A stretch of 64,000 bases of DNA. Source: Hofstenia miamia. Taxonomy: Eukaryota; Xenacoelomorpha; Acoela. Below, one piece after another: positions 20,840 to 33,403 of the stretch. The translations under genes were made by a program, and so were the position numbers. The first letter of the stretch is position 1. Each line of letters opens with the position of its first letter. Below the pieces are notes generated by a model that made no database searches, had not been told where the DNA came from, and was given only the letters and a program-made list of their open reading frames with translations. Location of the stretch: contig SCFE01000021.1 of the NCBI GenBank assembly GCA_004352715.1, positions 749,336 to 813,335 of the forward strand, in the 5' to 3' direction.

Positions 20840-23780
20840 CCAGTAGTAAGGTGACGGACAGAGGAGGCCCATCAGGACACCTATGACTATTTGCCATGTG
20901 GAAGTGAAGTGATTCTGTTGGATGCCATCTTAGTGACGAAATATTTTTAACAAAACTAAATTGAGAAAATTAATTTCTTGACAATGTGTTTAGACCAAAG
21001 TGGGAGTTTTTGATTTTTAGTATTTAGGCAAACTCATATTTTTAGGACAAATTTCACTTAAGGCGCATTTGTTGTAACAATGTTTAACCATGCAACACTG
21101 TATCAAGGAAAATAATTCATAGAACCAAAACGCAAATATTTCAAATGAAAAAATGATGCGTTATTTGCATTAGAGCATGTTTCTAAACACATTAATATTG
21201 ATCAAAACAAATATGCAATGGGTAAAACACAACAATTTCTTTAGCAATTGTATGTAAATTGTACTAAATGTAAAAGCATACATTACACAATGACTATGAG
21301 AAATGAAGTTCAGCATTGCACAATCTTCAAGTTTCAGCCTTCATTCTAAAATATGATGGCACTCCTACATTCACCCATCAGAAATATGTTAAGCCATTTA
21401 TTTAATGTGGCTGGCTTTCCCCAGGAGGCCTATTTTTACCATGGACCTAAACCATGAGCAATGAAAACGATAATAACCATTCCAAAAAAAATATCTAGTG
21501 ACATTGATAAGACCCAAGTACTATACAATTTGTAAAAATGTAAGCCCAGTTGGTGAAAAGAGATATTACATCAATGTATATAGGAAAATAAACCATTAAC
21601 ACATAAAAATTGTTGTAAAACAAAAATGTGTTTGGTGAAAATAAAAATATTACAATTTTGTATATAAATGGTGAAAATAAAATGTGGAAAAGCCTTATTG
21701 TAATATCATGTTGAATTATTTATTGCCATAATAGTATATGCTTATATCTCAGTTTTTGTGTAATGTAATTTTTCAAATGCTTGAAATGTCCATTATCACT
21801 ATTTCCTGTACATTATATTTATTGGAGTTTAAGTAATTGATTGAAATTAATCTTTGAAAATTTAAAAAATTACAATGTGAAGAACTGAAATGTTATTTCA
21901 ATGTTAATTCTATATTACTAATATTTAACTAGATGTCTCCTAAATAAAATCCCAATTAAACCAATTTCAAACATTTATGACTCTTGTGAGATTATTTTTT
22001 ATGGTGATAAGATAGACCATTGACCAACAATCTTAAATTCAAATTTGATTGGCTGACATTCATCCCTTTGTTCTCATTTATTATATACTTGAATTTGCTA
22101 TCAAAATTTGCTTTTTAACTATAGTAAGCAATTATCTTTATTAATGTTTCTATATTATAATTATACATGTATTCATTCTTCATAATAATATTTTCCATTC
22201 AGAAATGTTAAAAATACATTTCGCCAAGAAATTTGCTAGTATTTATTCGCAATCACTCATATTACATTGATGTAGTGATTAGCCATTTTCTAATTCAATC
22301 TATGTTTGTTAAACTTTATGATGGAGAATGTCATTAACTTTAAATTTATTTCTCCAAGAAAATGTCTATAGCATTTTTAGTAATGTTTGTTTTATACTAT
22401 ATTTTTATAGAATGATTACAAATTTATATTTCATTCAATTATATAATGTAATTTGTTCAAGAATTATTGTAAAATTTCTTTAAAGAATAAATGCGTTTTC
22501 TTGGCACTTCAGTGGTTAACTTAAAACTCTATTAAACTGCTACTAGAGTTTATTAATTTTATTATTTATAGAATGTTATTTCAATGTACTTTTACATGGT
22601 TTCTGAAAATGTTCATAATCGCCTATCTGTAAATGTCCAAGACATTTTTCTTATATATTTTTCAAAAGGTCTTAAATTTCATATAGATTTCATTGCTTTT
22701 TCTTTGAGATGTTTTTTCTGTAAAGGTACTTAAAGTTTAATAATAGTTGTTTCATGAAATCATTTGATTGTGACTTGTTAGTTTAGTGTAATTGCGATTG
22801 TAAATATCCTACAACCCTCAACATTTATTTCATAATGCATTTTTCAAGTACTATGTAATACCTCAAAATTTTTATTTGCATTATGAGGACAAACTAATTA
22901 TATACACTAGTTTTTTCAGATTGTTAGAAATTTATATATCATACTGTTTGAAAACCATTAGTGCCTACTTCTCAACAATGAATGTTTCATGAAATCTCTA
23001 ATGGGGGAGGCATTTCGTCTTTTTGTCACCCTGCCCTCGAATTGGCATTGGGGACTACTGGGACGCCTCTTTATTCTGTGCCGTCGATTAGTCAGTACTT
23101 CATTCTAATCCCATTTGCCCTTGAATTGACGTGTGGCTTGAAAACTTCTCTGTATTCTTCTCTGTAGATTGGATGTTACATTTTCTTCAGTCTTTTGGTT
23201 GCAACGCACTCTCTTGCTCCTCAGTTGTTGCATCAGAGCTGGAAGCGGGTCGGGTTCGGGTCGGTTCAGGTCAGTTTCGGGTCGGGTTTGGGTCGAGATT
23301 TTCCAAGGTGTTTCAGGTTGAAATTGGCTTGGATGCTGGCAAGAATTAAAATAGTTTCAGTGAGGTAAATTAGATTATTTATTGTGTCAATTCTCCCCAA
23401 CATCAAATGAGATTTGTTTTGATAGACGTTGTACTTAATTACCTTGATTGACATCACTGAAGTAGGTTGATTGATTGACTTCGTTAATTGGCTTGATTTT
23501 AGTTAGTCTGTATAGCTTATACTCACACTGATGATATGTGTACAGCTGTGAAGCTAACGTCTCTCAAAGCTTTCTTATACTGGAGACAATCCCCTGATGT
23601 TTTGGCAGCTTGACCAGATGCAATTTCCCGTGTTGAACAATGTCACATTAGGTTGTTTTTTATGAATAAAAAAGCAATATTTTAAGGTTGTAACAACGTT
23701 GTTTTATGTTGTCACATGATTGTTTTAGCATTACTGCAACATCCTCTACCAGACATTACTACTTTTTATCATTTGTTACT
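20840..23780. other. AT-rich stretch, no recognised gene
   Basis: No family motif seen. A GC-richer segment at 22990-23350 includes a degenerate GGGTCGGGTT run (see separate entry). Open frames at 22982-23167 and 23131-23349 show no recognisable domain. Confidence 0.45.
23245..23300 (+). repeat. Degenerate GGGTCGGGTTCGGGTC repeat
   Basis: About 56 bp of short G-rich units (gggtcgggttcgggtcggttcagg...) in an otherwise AT-rich region, with four or more GGG runs on this strand. Similar wording recurs at 48064-48090 and 48780-48792. It may be an internal repeat of a DNA transposon, and it could form a G-quadruplex. Neither is proven. Confidence 0.6.
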
Positions 23781-25359
23781 ATATAACATTAGTTGGATCA
23801 TTGCAGGTAGGGATTTACAAACTAGATACTGTTTAGCTTTTGTTTACTTCTGTTAACATAACATAACTAGATTTAACTATTCACTATTTAGGTGACAAAG
23901 CCATACAGCAATCTCTCCAAAGATCAATAGTGGGCATCTGCCCAAGGCTGATCTCCACATCCAGTTTCACCAGTCCATCAATGATCCATTTGGTTGAGTT
24001 CCACTTCTCAGCTCAGTGAGATAACTTATGTGTACCCTATCCTAGCTCAGTGTATACTCAAGACAAGACACAATTTGACTTAGACTCTATATTGTAAAAG
24101 TGTTTCATGAATGTGCAACAGGACTTGTTACTAGCTGCTTAATTAATATTANCTGTTTAGCTTTTGTTTACTTCTGTTAACATAACATAACTAGATTTAA
24201 CTATTCACTATTTAGGTGACAAAGCCATACAGCAATCTCTCCAAAGATCAATAGTGGGCATCTGCCCAAGGCTGATCTCCACATCCAGTTTCACCAGTCC
24301 ATCAATGATCCATTTGGTTGAGTTCCACTTCTCAGCTCAGTGAGATAACTTATGTGTACCCTATCCTAGCTCAGTGTATACTCAAGACAAGACACAATTT
24401 GACTTAGACTCTATATTGTAAAAGTGTTTCATGAATGTGCAACAGGACTTGTTACTAGCTGCTTAATTAATATTATATGTAGCCATTACCAAAATATATT
24501 GGCTTTAGTAAATAGTTTAGCATTGAGCAGCTTCCTAACCTACATTTATTAATCAGTACATGTTCAGTCACTTTATCAGTCATTTTATAGTCACTAATTT
24601 GGATCTGAAATATTAATAATATATTGCCTAGGTTTCAGTCATCCAATTGTATTTTAAATTCATTTATTTTAATACATGTACTGAATGATTGCTAGTCAGC
24701 TAACTTAAGTGCACTTTCATAGTCTGGCACNATATAACATTAGTTGGATCATTGCAGGTAGGGATTTACAAACTAGATACTGTTTAGCTTTTGTTTACTT
24801 CTGTTAACATAACATAACTAGATTTAACTATTCACTATTTAGGTGACAAAGCCATACAGCAATCTCTCCAAAGATCAATAGTGGGCATCTGCCCAAGGCT
24901 GATCTCCACATCCAGTTTCACCAGTCCATCAATGATCCATTTGGTTGAGTTCCACTTCTCAGCTCAGTGAGATAACTTATGTGTACCCTATCCTAGCTCA
25001 GTGTATACTCAAGACAAGACACAATTTGACTTAGACTCTATATTGTAAAAGTGTTTCATGAATGTGCAACAGGACTTGTTACTAGCTGCTTAATTAATAT
25101 TATATGTAGCCATTACCAAAATATATTGGCTTTAGTAAATAGTTTAGCATTGAGCAGCTTCCTAACCTACATTTATTAATCAGTACATGTTCAGTCACTT
25201 TATCAGTCATTTTATAGTCACTAATTTGGATCTGAAATATTAATAATATATTGCCTAGGTTTCAGTCATCCAATTGTATTTTAAATTCATTTATTTTAAT
25301 ACATGTACTGAATGATTGCTAGTCAGCTAACTTAAGTGCACTTTCATAGTCTGGCACAA
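23781..25359 (+). repeat. One ~630-bp sequence present three times around single-N joins
   Basis: Copy 1 (23781-24151) stops at a single N. Copy 2 (24153-24730) restarts at the point equivalent to 23829 and extends further, then stops at a single N (24731). Copy 3 (24732-25359) restarts at the point equivalent to 23781 and runs through. Wherever I compared them the copies are identical. This pattern is best explained by overlapping contigs placed side by side, not by a real triplication. No gene recognised inside. Confidence 0.85.
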
Positions 25360-27394
25360 AGACCCTAGAATTGATCTTGATGATGGATCCAGACCACTAC
25401 TAAACACCACTCATTTAGCTTGACATCATGATAAATATTCAAATTGTATTAACAGAACAAAATAAGAATTCTGAATAAAATTCTTTATCAAATTGCTTAC
25501 AAGGTTTCAGAAAAGTACCTGTTGATTTCAAATTTGAACTATTGTCTGCCAATATGGTGGCTAAGAATAATGGAAGCCATTTCGTCCCCTTGTTTTATCA
25601 AAAGTATTGTCATCAACAGATACTAATCTCTTAAAGTTGACACTTACTGTTTCTTGGTTGCATGATACAAATTAATCTAGCTGATATAATAATTTATAAT
25701 ATTGCTAATCATAATTTGTCTTTGATCTTAGTCTGATTCCAAATCAACATTAGCAGCTTGGTTATTTTGGATGATGCTACATTACTTTTATATGTAACTT
25801 AACATTTTATTTTAAACAGTTCAAGCATTGCTGCTAAAACAAACACAAGCCCAATAAAGAACAAACCAATATCTTTCAGATACTGTCAAACATTTTCAAT
25901 ACAAATATTTGTTGAACATTTAAATGAATGTCTTGTATATAAATGATAACAATGAGCATAAAAATCTGCAAATTTAACAAACACGTAAAAATCTAAAATT
26001 AAGTACAATTTTGAAATAGTAATTCTTAAATCATGAAAAATATCTTCTCCTCAAATGTAAATTTTTTATTTAGCAGTCAATTTCAAGGTGTCCAAATATT
26101 AATGAATAAATTATTTTGAAAATTCACTTATCTGGTATATTATAATTTTCACAAATTTAAAATTTCAAAAAAGTTTTGCAAATGCTTTTTTATATTAAAA
26201 GATCTACTAATAAGAATAATAAAGTGAGTTTATTTCTGAGCATTTGCTCACTGATTATGTATTAATAAAGTTGTTATTATGATGTTGTGTTTGCTGCAAC
26301 AACCAAAAGTATGAAATAACTATAAACAACATAAAAAACCAAAATTGTTATCTGGGTTGTGAGATAGACATTACCCAGCAATTGGGAATCTGTGAAATAA
26401 AGAAGCAAATTGCTATTGTTAATATACATACTTGTTTTGATAATGAATTTTGCCTTACAAATTTAATAAGCTTATCATGTATAAAACCAATTTGGTATGA
26501 CAGCTTCAAATTAATTTGTTTCTAGAAAATATTCTGATTATTTACTTTATCAAGAGAAAGAATTATGTGATACTAAACTTATGGACAAATAATCTCTTAC
26601 ATATCATTTAACTAAAGTCAACAAAATTTGTTTAGTAATTATTCTTAGTGATTTAAATAATAGTGAATATTGTGGTTCTGAACTTTATGAATTAGAGTTA
26701 AGACTGAATAACTTTTATATTCTAAAGCATCATAACTTTAGTTCTCTCAGTTTACATCATTTTCATAACCAACAGCTGCTCTAATTCACACTGATTTATT
26801 TTTACATAGGATATGTCCTTACCACCATATCATGGTTGGTAAACATCTTGCAATCAATCTATTATTACAAACTTATTGCCAACAAACATGCTCCTAACAG
26901 CATTGCTGATATTCATGTCTCTTTTGCTTATACTCAATCTATTAATAATCTTAATGCAGTTAATACTGTTTGAAAGTCTATTAATGCTGATCTCCCAACT
27001 GATAAAGCTTGGCCTGCCATTATGATATCATCTCTGTTACAAAAACTAACTTTATTCAGTAGAAAGACTATTAGTAAAATTCAGAAATCTTTTGAAATAC
27101 AGGATCAAACTGACTTTTGCCATGCATTTTTCAAAGAGAAATTGCCCCAGATTGTAATGAAAAATACATAAGTGGTTAATATCTATTTATTTAACTGAAG
27201 ACACAACATTAACATTGCCTATCTCAAAAGCAAAGAGAGATCAACTCAGAAAAACCAAATATCATGAGATTGCCATTGTTCTTATCTCTGCTATTCTCAA
27301 AAATTGGCTTTTATTCAGAACTTTGTTCTAATGTCTCCACCTGGAAAAAATACTAAACTTACTGCTAGTTTTGCTAAATAATATAGTTGGATTA
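25360..27394. other. AT-rich stretch, no recognised gene
   Basis: Two kilobases without a convincing open frame. The segment 26820-27290 has an even base composition like the gypsy element that follows, and a line such as ISSLLQKLTLFSRKTISKIQ can be read near 27026, but no family signature could be assigned. Confidence 0.4.
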
Positions 27395-27787
27395 TCAACA
27401 TCATCAGTAGCAGCAATCTGTTAATTGTTATCATTTTCTGTTCATCCTTTTCATTAATCTCACCATCACCTCTAGGTCTAGGGGGGTAGAAACTGATCCC
27501 AATTGACTGCCTTTGAATTTTTAATCGTGTGGACAATGACATGTTTTGTAAACATTATTTTGTCTCTTCTTCAGCAGGTTATTTATTAGTTGTGTCATTT
27601 ATTAGTTAAGCTGTATAAAAAGGACCCTAGTTAATGAGATCTGCAATAAAACTTGTTCAAGTCTACTTGTTATAGATCATTAGAGTCATAGATGACTATA
27701 TGTAACTAGATTCTATCTGGAGATGAGTGGAGGTGAGCTGAGGTGTATTGTCTCACAGGTCAGCTTAGGATTCTATGTAGAGGCACA
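27395..27787 (+). repeat. 5' LTR of the gypsy element
   Basis: Matches 32054-32427: aacatc(a/g)(t/g)cagtagcag...tctgttaattgttatcatttt near the start, tttgtaaacattattttgt, a TATA-like tataaaaagg at 27613, aataaaac at 27645, and the end ggattctat(g/c)...aggcaca. The 3' LTR begins TGTAAC and both end in CA; the 5' LTR start has mutated to tcaac. Confidence 0.8.
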
Positions 27788-28019
27788 AGCCTGCTATACC
27801 TCAATCTCCAGACATTAATCATTCTCTGATACCCTCATCACAGCTGTCAAGTCCTTCTGTTATCAGTAATTTCACATGCTGTGTTCAATACTAAATCAAA
27901 AAGAGAATTTCTATGTTACTAAATCAGCCTCACATAAAGTTACCTAAAATACTGGAATAGTTTACTGCAAAGTTTGACATTTAAGGAAAAACATTCAGAG
28001 AATTACTCATTTTATTAAA

Positions 28020-28500
28020 CATGTATTTGGTACAGCAACAAAGAACAAAAGAGAATGGCACACACAACTCCCACTCTTTCAAAAAGAAAAAGCCTTGCAA
28101 GTCTATCTAAACCAGAATACATCAATTAAGACAGACTATGACAAAATCACTGAAGCCATGAGCAATCAGTTTGATATTGAGTGTACTAAAAAACAATACA
28201 GGATGCAACTTTACAGCTGCAAACTAAAAAAAGATGAGTACATTATAAACTATATTTACAAAGTCAATTGATTATTATGCCTCCCTCAAGTAGAGGAATG
28301 ATACTACATTGAAGACTTGTATTCTTACATACATGCAGGTCTGCATCAAAATATGAACAACTGTTTGGAAACTAAATGTGATATCAATGATGATATCAAA
28401 ACACTAAATAACAAAGCTGTAAACATTCAGCTTACACTTGAGAACAATGAAAGAATAAATCATGAATCTAGAACCCCTACAACATCAACTTGACAACAAT
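28020..28500 (+). pseudogene. Gypsy gag remnant
   Basis: Capsid-type region on the plus strand. Readable is FQKEKALQVYLNQNTSIKTD, then YDKITEAMSNQFDIECTKKQ, then LKKDEYIINYIYKVN. This corresponds to the retrotransposon gag pattern of a helix, W/L...L...F and a downstream q...e.v..Y...l. Stops follow (for example at about 28269), and no zinc knuckle is preserved clearly near 28570-28620, although ctgtg-type codons for Cys are present. Confidence 0.6.
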
Positions 28501-28699
28501 CACAATTCATCACAAATGACTCAGTACAAAATCTCTAGAAGAAAAACCTATAGATTACTCATTCACTAAATGGTGAAAATGTGACAAAAAGGCTGCATCA
28601 AGAAAGAGTGCAAAATTCTCATTTACATATTACAGGAGGAAGGGTTTTAAAATGGTGAAGATATTGAAAAAATGGTAAATGAAACAAACAAGAAAGATT

Positions 28700-29130
28700 T
28701 CAACTAGAAAGTGTGCCATCCCTAGACCATGCAAATGTAATCTTCATTGTAACAGATTTATTAGAATGCAATGTAATCCCTATAACAATAAACAGTTGTA
28801 ATTTAAAGGCTATGGTCAATACAGGAGTGTCAATAAAAATTATTGCTGACACCTGTGCTGAGAACATGGGGTGAATAAGAGATGACATCACTTAAGTTGA
28901 AGCCAGATTAATTAATGCAAAAGGAGATAATGTCAACAACAAAGGAATGGCAAAAGACAGTCAAATTACTATACAGAATGTCAAATTCAACCAAAGTGTC
29001 TATATAATAGACATTCAAAACCAGCCTCTGCCATACAAGATTATTCTGGGAAAGGATTTCCTCACTGAAAACAATTGCTTGATGAACTATATTAATCAGA
29101 CTTTTACAATTAAGAAAGACAAACATGTAA
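28700..29130 (+). pseudogene. Gypsy aspartic protease remnant, catalytic Asp lost
   Basis: The retropepsin region reads LKAMVNTGVSIKIIADTC near 28803, where the family has (V/I)DTGAS. The catalytic Asp codon is now AAT (Asn), so the protease is dead. The flap and C-terminal part follow: NQPLPYKIILGKDFLTENNC near 29018 (family i.LG.DfL...). A stop (TGA) after CAENMG at about 28872 also breaks the frame. Confidence 0.7.
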
Positions 29131-29486
29131 CTATCTTGCTTACAATGGAGGGCAGCCATGCTTTGGAATTTTCCTTGGCTGAAAATTTCAGAATTGAGCA
29201 ATATCATTTGCACCTCATTAGAATTACATCAAAAACACCACTCAAAAGGAGAAGTGATTATCACAAATACATATGGTTTAGATCTATGCAACTTACAATG
29301 CTAAGCAATCTTGCAATGACTAGAATTAGTAATTGTATAACTGCCTTCCTTAACAACACCAACAAATATACGTCAGTTTAAGCAAAGGACATCATTACTA
29401 AATTGAGAGAAGCCCAGTCAATAGTTCAGTCACAAAATAAAAAACAGTGAGCTAAGCTACAGAATAATGCCTTTGTCAAATTTCTA

Positions 29487-29700
29487 AAAAATTCAGGCAT
29501 TTTCTGATTGGTGAAACCAACTTCATAGTGCATACTAACAACAGCAGCCTTTACTGACTGAAGAAACATGCTGGAGATCATTCAAACATAATAGCCTGCT
29601 GGATAGAATACCTTAATGATTTCAACTTTATGATACAACACAGAAAGGGCAAACTCCACACCAATGCCATCATATGCCTGAATACCAATGTGATCTCAAA
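29487..29700 (+). pseudogene. Gypsy RNase H remnant
   Basis: Readable as FLIGETNFIVHTNNSSLY, then IIACWIEYLNDFNFMIQHRK and GKLHTNAM. This is the end of the family RNase H (f.v.TDh..L..l......RW...L..ydf.i.yr.Gk.N..AD). The DH pair in TDH is replaced by TN. Confidence 0.6.
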
Positions 29701-29869
29701 AAAGAGCAAGAAAAAAGAAGAGATTTCCACTTTATACCAACTTGCCAATATTATTACCAGATATCAATACTGATAGAAACAGCAAACCAATACTGCCAAT
29801 ACATTAGATAATGATTAAGGAGGAGATAGCAGCAGAAGAAATAGCCGCCATTTAATAAAATGACGTCAC

Positions 29870-30740
29870 ATTCAAACAAATTATAGAATGCATCCACAAT
29901 CCAGCACACCTAATGGACAGCATGGCAACAAGTTATTATCACAAGCACAAGTGGAAACTCACTGAAAGTGGAATACTCTATTCAAGCTTCACAATGTGAA
30001 ATCTTGAAGCCCTACTGGAACAATACAAAAGTGACATCATTAAAAATATACATGACAAATGACACAAAGGCATGTATCAGACAGAAATTACTGTCATGAA
30101 AATTTCATAACAACATATATGCAGAGAACTATAGAGGATGTCATAAACAAATGCCAATCATGTATTCTCCTCAAAAACAGTAGGTTAAGTAGACAATGGA
30201 GAACACTAGAAAAAATAAAAACCAAAATACCAAATTAAATCATAAATGCTGATGTTGAGCAATTATCAAGGGAAAAAAAGTATATGCATATGTATTGTAA
30301 TAGTGGACAATTTCACCAAATATTGCAAAATGAAACCTCTATGCATTATAAAGGCTCAAATAACAGCTGAATCAATTTTAACCAAATTGATATGTCTATT
30401 TGGCCCCATGCAACAATTGATCACAGATCAGGGCACACAGTTTGAAAGTCAACTATTCCAAACTGGAAATATTACATACACATACAACAATTAACCACCC
30501 ACTGACAAATGGGGCAGTAGAACATGCCAACCAAATGTACTAAGTAATCACAGTACATGTTGGTGGAAATAACTGGAGACAAATAATATGTGTCAACACA
30601 GAAAAGAGTGCCATACATCAACAGCACTATTTTATCCAAAAAATATATAGAGAGCCACACAAACCTGGAGACTAAGTGTACAGCTACACTCCAGGCACAG
30701 TCACAGATGACAAATAAGTATGCAAACTTGCACTCCATTT
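29870..30740 (+). pseudogene. Gypsy integrase remnant
   Basis: The catalytic core is recognisable from about 30280: CICIVIVDNFTKYCKMKPL, where the VD provides the first Asp of the D,D-35-E triad, and LICLFGPMQQLITDQGTQFE at 30390-30450, where TDQGTQFES holds the second Asp. The following segment (TTHP...NGAVEHAN-like, about 30487-30540, readable as TNGAVEHANQMY) supplies the Glu region. The zinc-binding N-terminus upstream is poorly kept, and stops interrupt the frame. Confidence 0.72.
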
Positions 30741-32053
30741 GGATGGCCCAACAATATTAAGAAAACTCTCCATCATAACAACTATGAACCAGAAAAAAAT
30801 GGTGACTCATTTCCAAAACATCAAATGAATTCCTCAAAATATTAACTATGCCATAATCAATAAACTCAATGAATTTGAATTAGTTCAGAATGGAAATAAT
30901 GAAAATTACCTTAAGTCAGGTTGAACTGTAATTGAGGAAAATTCTTTCAATGAGGAAATTAAATGTAAAATTTCATCACCAAGACAAATGCACAAATAAC
31001 CTAACTCAATTGTTAAATCTCATGTTAATTAAAAATAATGGGAAATTAATATGGCTTCCTTGCCTTTAATTAACTGGCATAATTAAATGCAAAGCAGTTC
31101 CTATCAGCCAAATGAGGGGCACCCACTAGTGCAAATCTAAGCAGCAATCAACCAAGAGTACATCTATATCTGCATGTGGGTCACTCTCATGCACATACAG
31201 TGTATTCAAATCTACCTCAGATATCTCTAGTTGCATTAAGCAATTGAAAAAACTGTACTATAATAACACACAAGAGATGATGAACTTCAAACAAAATAAA
31301 TTTTTGAAAGAAGCAGGAACACTCATGGAAAACTGTGATCAAGGATACTGGTTATTACAAAAACTTCACTGAAAGATGCATATAAAAAGGGTTTACCAAT
31401 TAAGAAACAAATTGTGGATCAAAAGTTAAACATCACTATTAAAAAAGTGAAACCTTTTACCTTATTCACAGTAACCAATAGTATCATCTGCACCAATCTC
31501 ATTCAGGAAAACATAAGATACAATGATGTCTCTAAAAGAACAGAAATTATCACAATGATATGGGCTGATATAAATTATGCTGATCAAAGGACCAAAGAGC
31601 TCATTCTTAAAATATAAATATTTTCTAAAAAATACAACATACCATCAGTCACAATCATCAATTTTTCAATTTTTTTTCCTGACTCAAAATTGGTTACATT
31701 AATGGCAGACACATCTGACACTGATGCAAAGATGACTCTAGTAATCACACTTAAAGGCCAGAAACTATACAGGATGTACCACGACATCTTCCAATGTTGC
31801 ATTAACAACCTTCACTAATCAATTATTATCCTGGCACCAATTGGTGACCTAAAATACATTAAATACCTTAAATCAACCACTACACAATTCTAAACTCTAG
31901 CTTACTTTATCCATGAAGAAGACATTGCTGACACAAAAATGGGATGACATTGGAGCTCTCAAATTTCTCAATGTTACTTAAAGCCTGATGCAACAACCAT
32001 CCTATTAAAACTCTTGGTTACCTGCATCCATCATGTACCACATTGGGTTGGCA
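30740..32053 (+). other. Unassigned 3' region of the gypsy element
   Basis: About 1.3 kb between the integrase trace and the 3' LTR. It contains open stretches (31414-31617, and NFKQNKFLKEAGTLMENCDQ near 31285) with composition like the rest of the element. It might be a remnant of a third open frame or of element 3' DNA. No domain recognised. Confidence 0.4.
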
Positions 32054-32427
32054 TGTAACATCAGCAGTAGCAGAAATCTGTTAATTGTTATCATTTTCTG
32101 TTCATGTTTTCTGTTATTCTCACTATCACTGTTAGGAGTACACAAACTGAATTTTTTAATCAAATGGGTGATGACGTCTTTTGTAAACATTATTTTGTTT
32201 TCCTTTTGGGGGTTATTTGTTTTTATTGTCAATTATTAGTTAATCTCTATAAATAGGGCTCTAGTGTGCATATTTGGCAATAAAACTTTTGTCTTATTCA
32301 CATCTACTCATTATGCATCATTTGAATAATAGATGCTTATGTGTTACTAGATCCCATCTGGAAAGAAAGGGGTTGTGCTGAGGTGTATTGTCTCACATGT
32401 CAGCTTGGGATTCTACATGGAGGCACA
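32054..32427 (+). repeat. 3' LTR of the gypsy element
   Basis: Starts TGTAACATCAGCAGTAGCAG and ends ...TTCTACATGGAGGCACA. It carries a TATA-like ctataaatagg at 32248 and a polyadenylation signal aataaaac at 32280. Direct repeat of 27395-27787. Confidence 0.82.
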
Positions 32428-32884
32428 GGACCACTTTTCTCTGGAGTCTTGCTAAATTGGTTCAATTAGAGGTATTTCTTGATGAGTGATTACTCATATC
32501 ACTTCAGCTGTAATTGCCATGTGAATCTTATTTCCTCTGCTCTCATTCAATTACATAGTACTACAACTAGACCCTATGTATTCTCAATTGTTGGTATTAA
32601 TTATCAAATTTTGCTGAAAGTGTTTGAAGTAATTCATACGTTGTTTGTGCAATTTATACTAATAAATACTAAATAATAAATTTATGTTCTTATAAAGTGC
32701 ATACCTTTTATATAAAAAACTCAAATGCGTTGTTTACAATACTAAACAATAATTGAATAAAATTGCTCTCTAAATAAATAATGCTTTAGTTTCTTCTTAA
32801 AGAGTTCAATGCTAGTGATGATCTTAATTTCATTAGGCAAAATATTAAAGAGGAATGGACCGCAGATGGAGAATACATGATCTG

Positions 32885-33313
32885 TCAATACTTTATTTGT
32901 AGAACTAGTAAATTGTCTGAAGATGATCGTGACCTGGAATTTGATATCTCTAAAAGTTCACCGAGGTAGGATGGTCCCATGCCATGTAAGCACTTCCAAA
33001 CTATTAGACATATTTTATATCTAATTCTGAATTTAACTTTCAACCAGTGTAATTCAACTAATGCTGGTGTAATGGCTTCAAAGTAACCCAAATTAAATAT
33101 TAAGAAAGCACACCGATTTTGAGTAATTAGCAGTTTGCGACTTTGATACTCTGGGATTCCATAAAGCAGACTATTGAAAGAATCGATTCTAGATAAGACT
33201 AATTCTTGCAGAATATTCTTCACATTTAATATACACGGATATTTGGGAATTTTCCTAATATTTCTAAGAACATAATTTGTCAAGGTGATAATTGAGTTTA
33301 CCTGTGGTCTCAT
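32885..33313 (-). pseudogene. LINE ORF2 C-terminal region
   Basis: Matches the conserved tail of CR1/L2-type ORF2: NYVLRNIRKIPKY (family ..lr.i.kir..L), LVLSRIDSFNSLLYGIP (family lV.SrlDYcNsLl.glp), LLITQNRCAFLIFN (family lQ..qN.aARli), LVELHWLKVKFRIRYKICLI (family L..LHWLpv..Ri.yKi.ll), and CLHGMGPSYLGELLE (family l.g.aP.YL.ell). One open frame of 142 codons. Confidence 0.88.
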
Positions 33314-33403
33314 TGAAAGATTTTTATCAGATGTGCAGCCAAGGTATCTGAATCAATACTATCATGCTCCTTTAATCCAAAACACAACACTTTTGTTTTA
33401 TCC

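Larger units (their letters stand above)
27395..32427 (+). mobile_element. Ty3/gypsy LTR retrotransposon lacking a visible reverse transcriptase
   Basis: Two direct long terminal repeats of ~390 and ~374 bp bound an internal region with gag, protease, RNase H and integrase traces in the Ty3/gypsy order. Between the protease (ending near 29130) and the RNase H (from about 29487) only ~350 bp remain, so the reverse transcriptase has been deleted. Many stops throughout show that this copy cannot move by itself. The LTRs differ clearly from one another (small deletions and many substitutions), which implies an old insertion. Confidence 0.82.
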
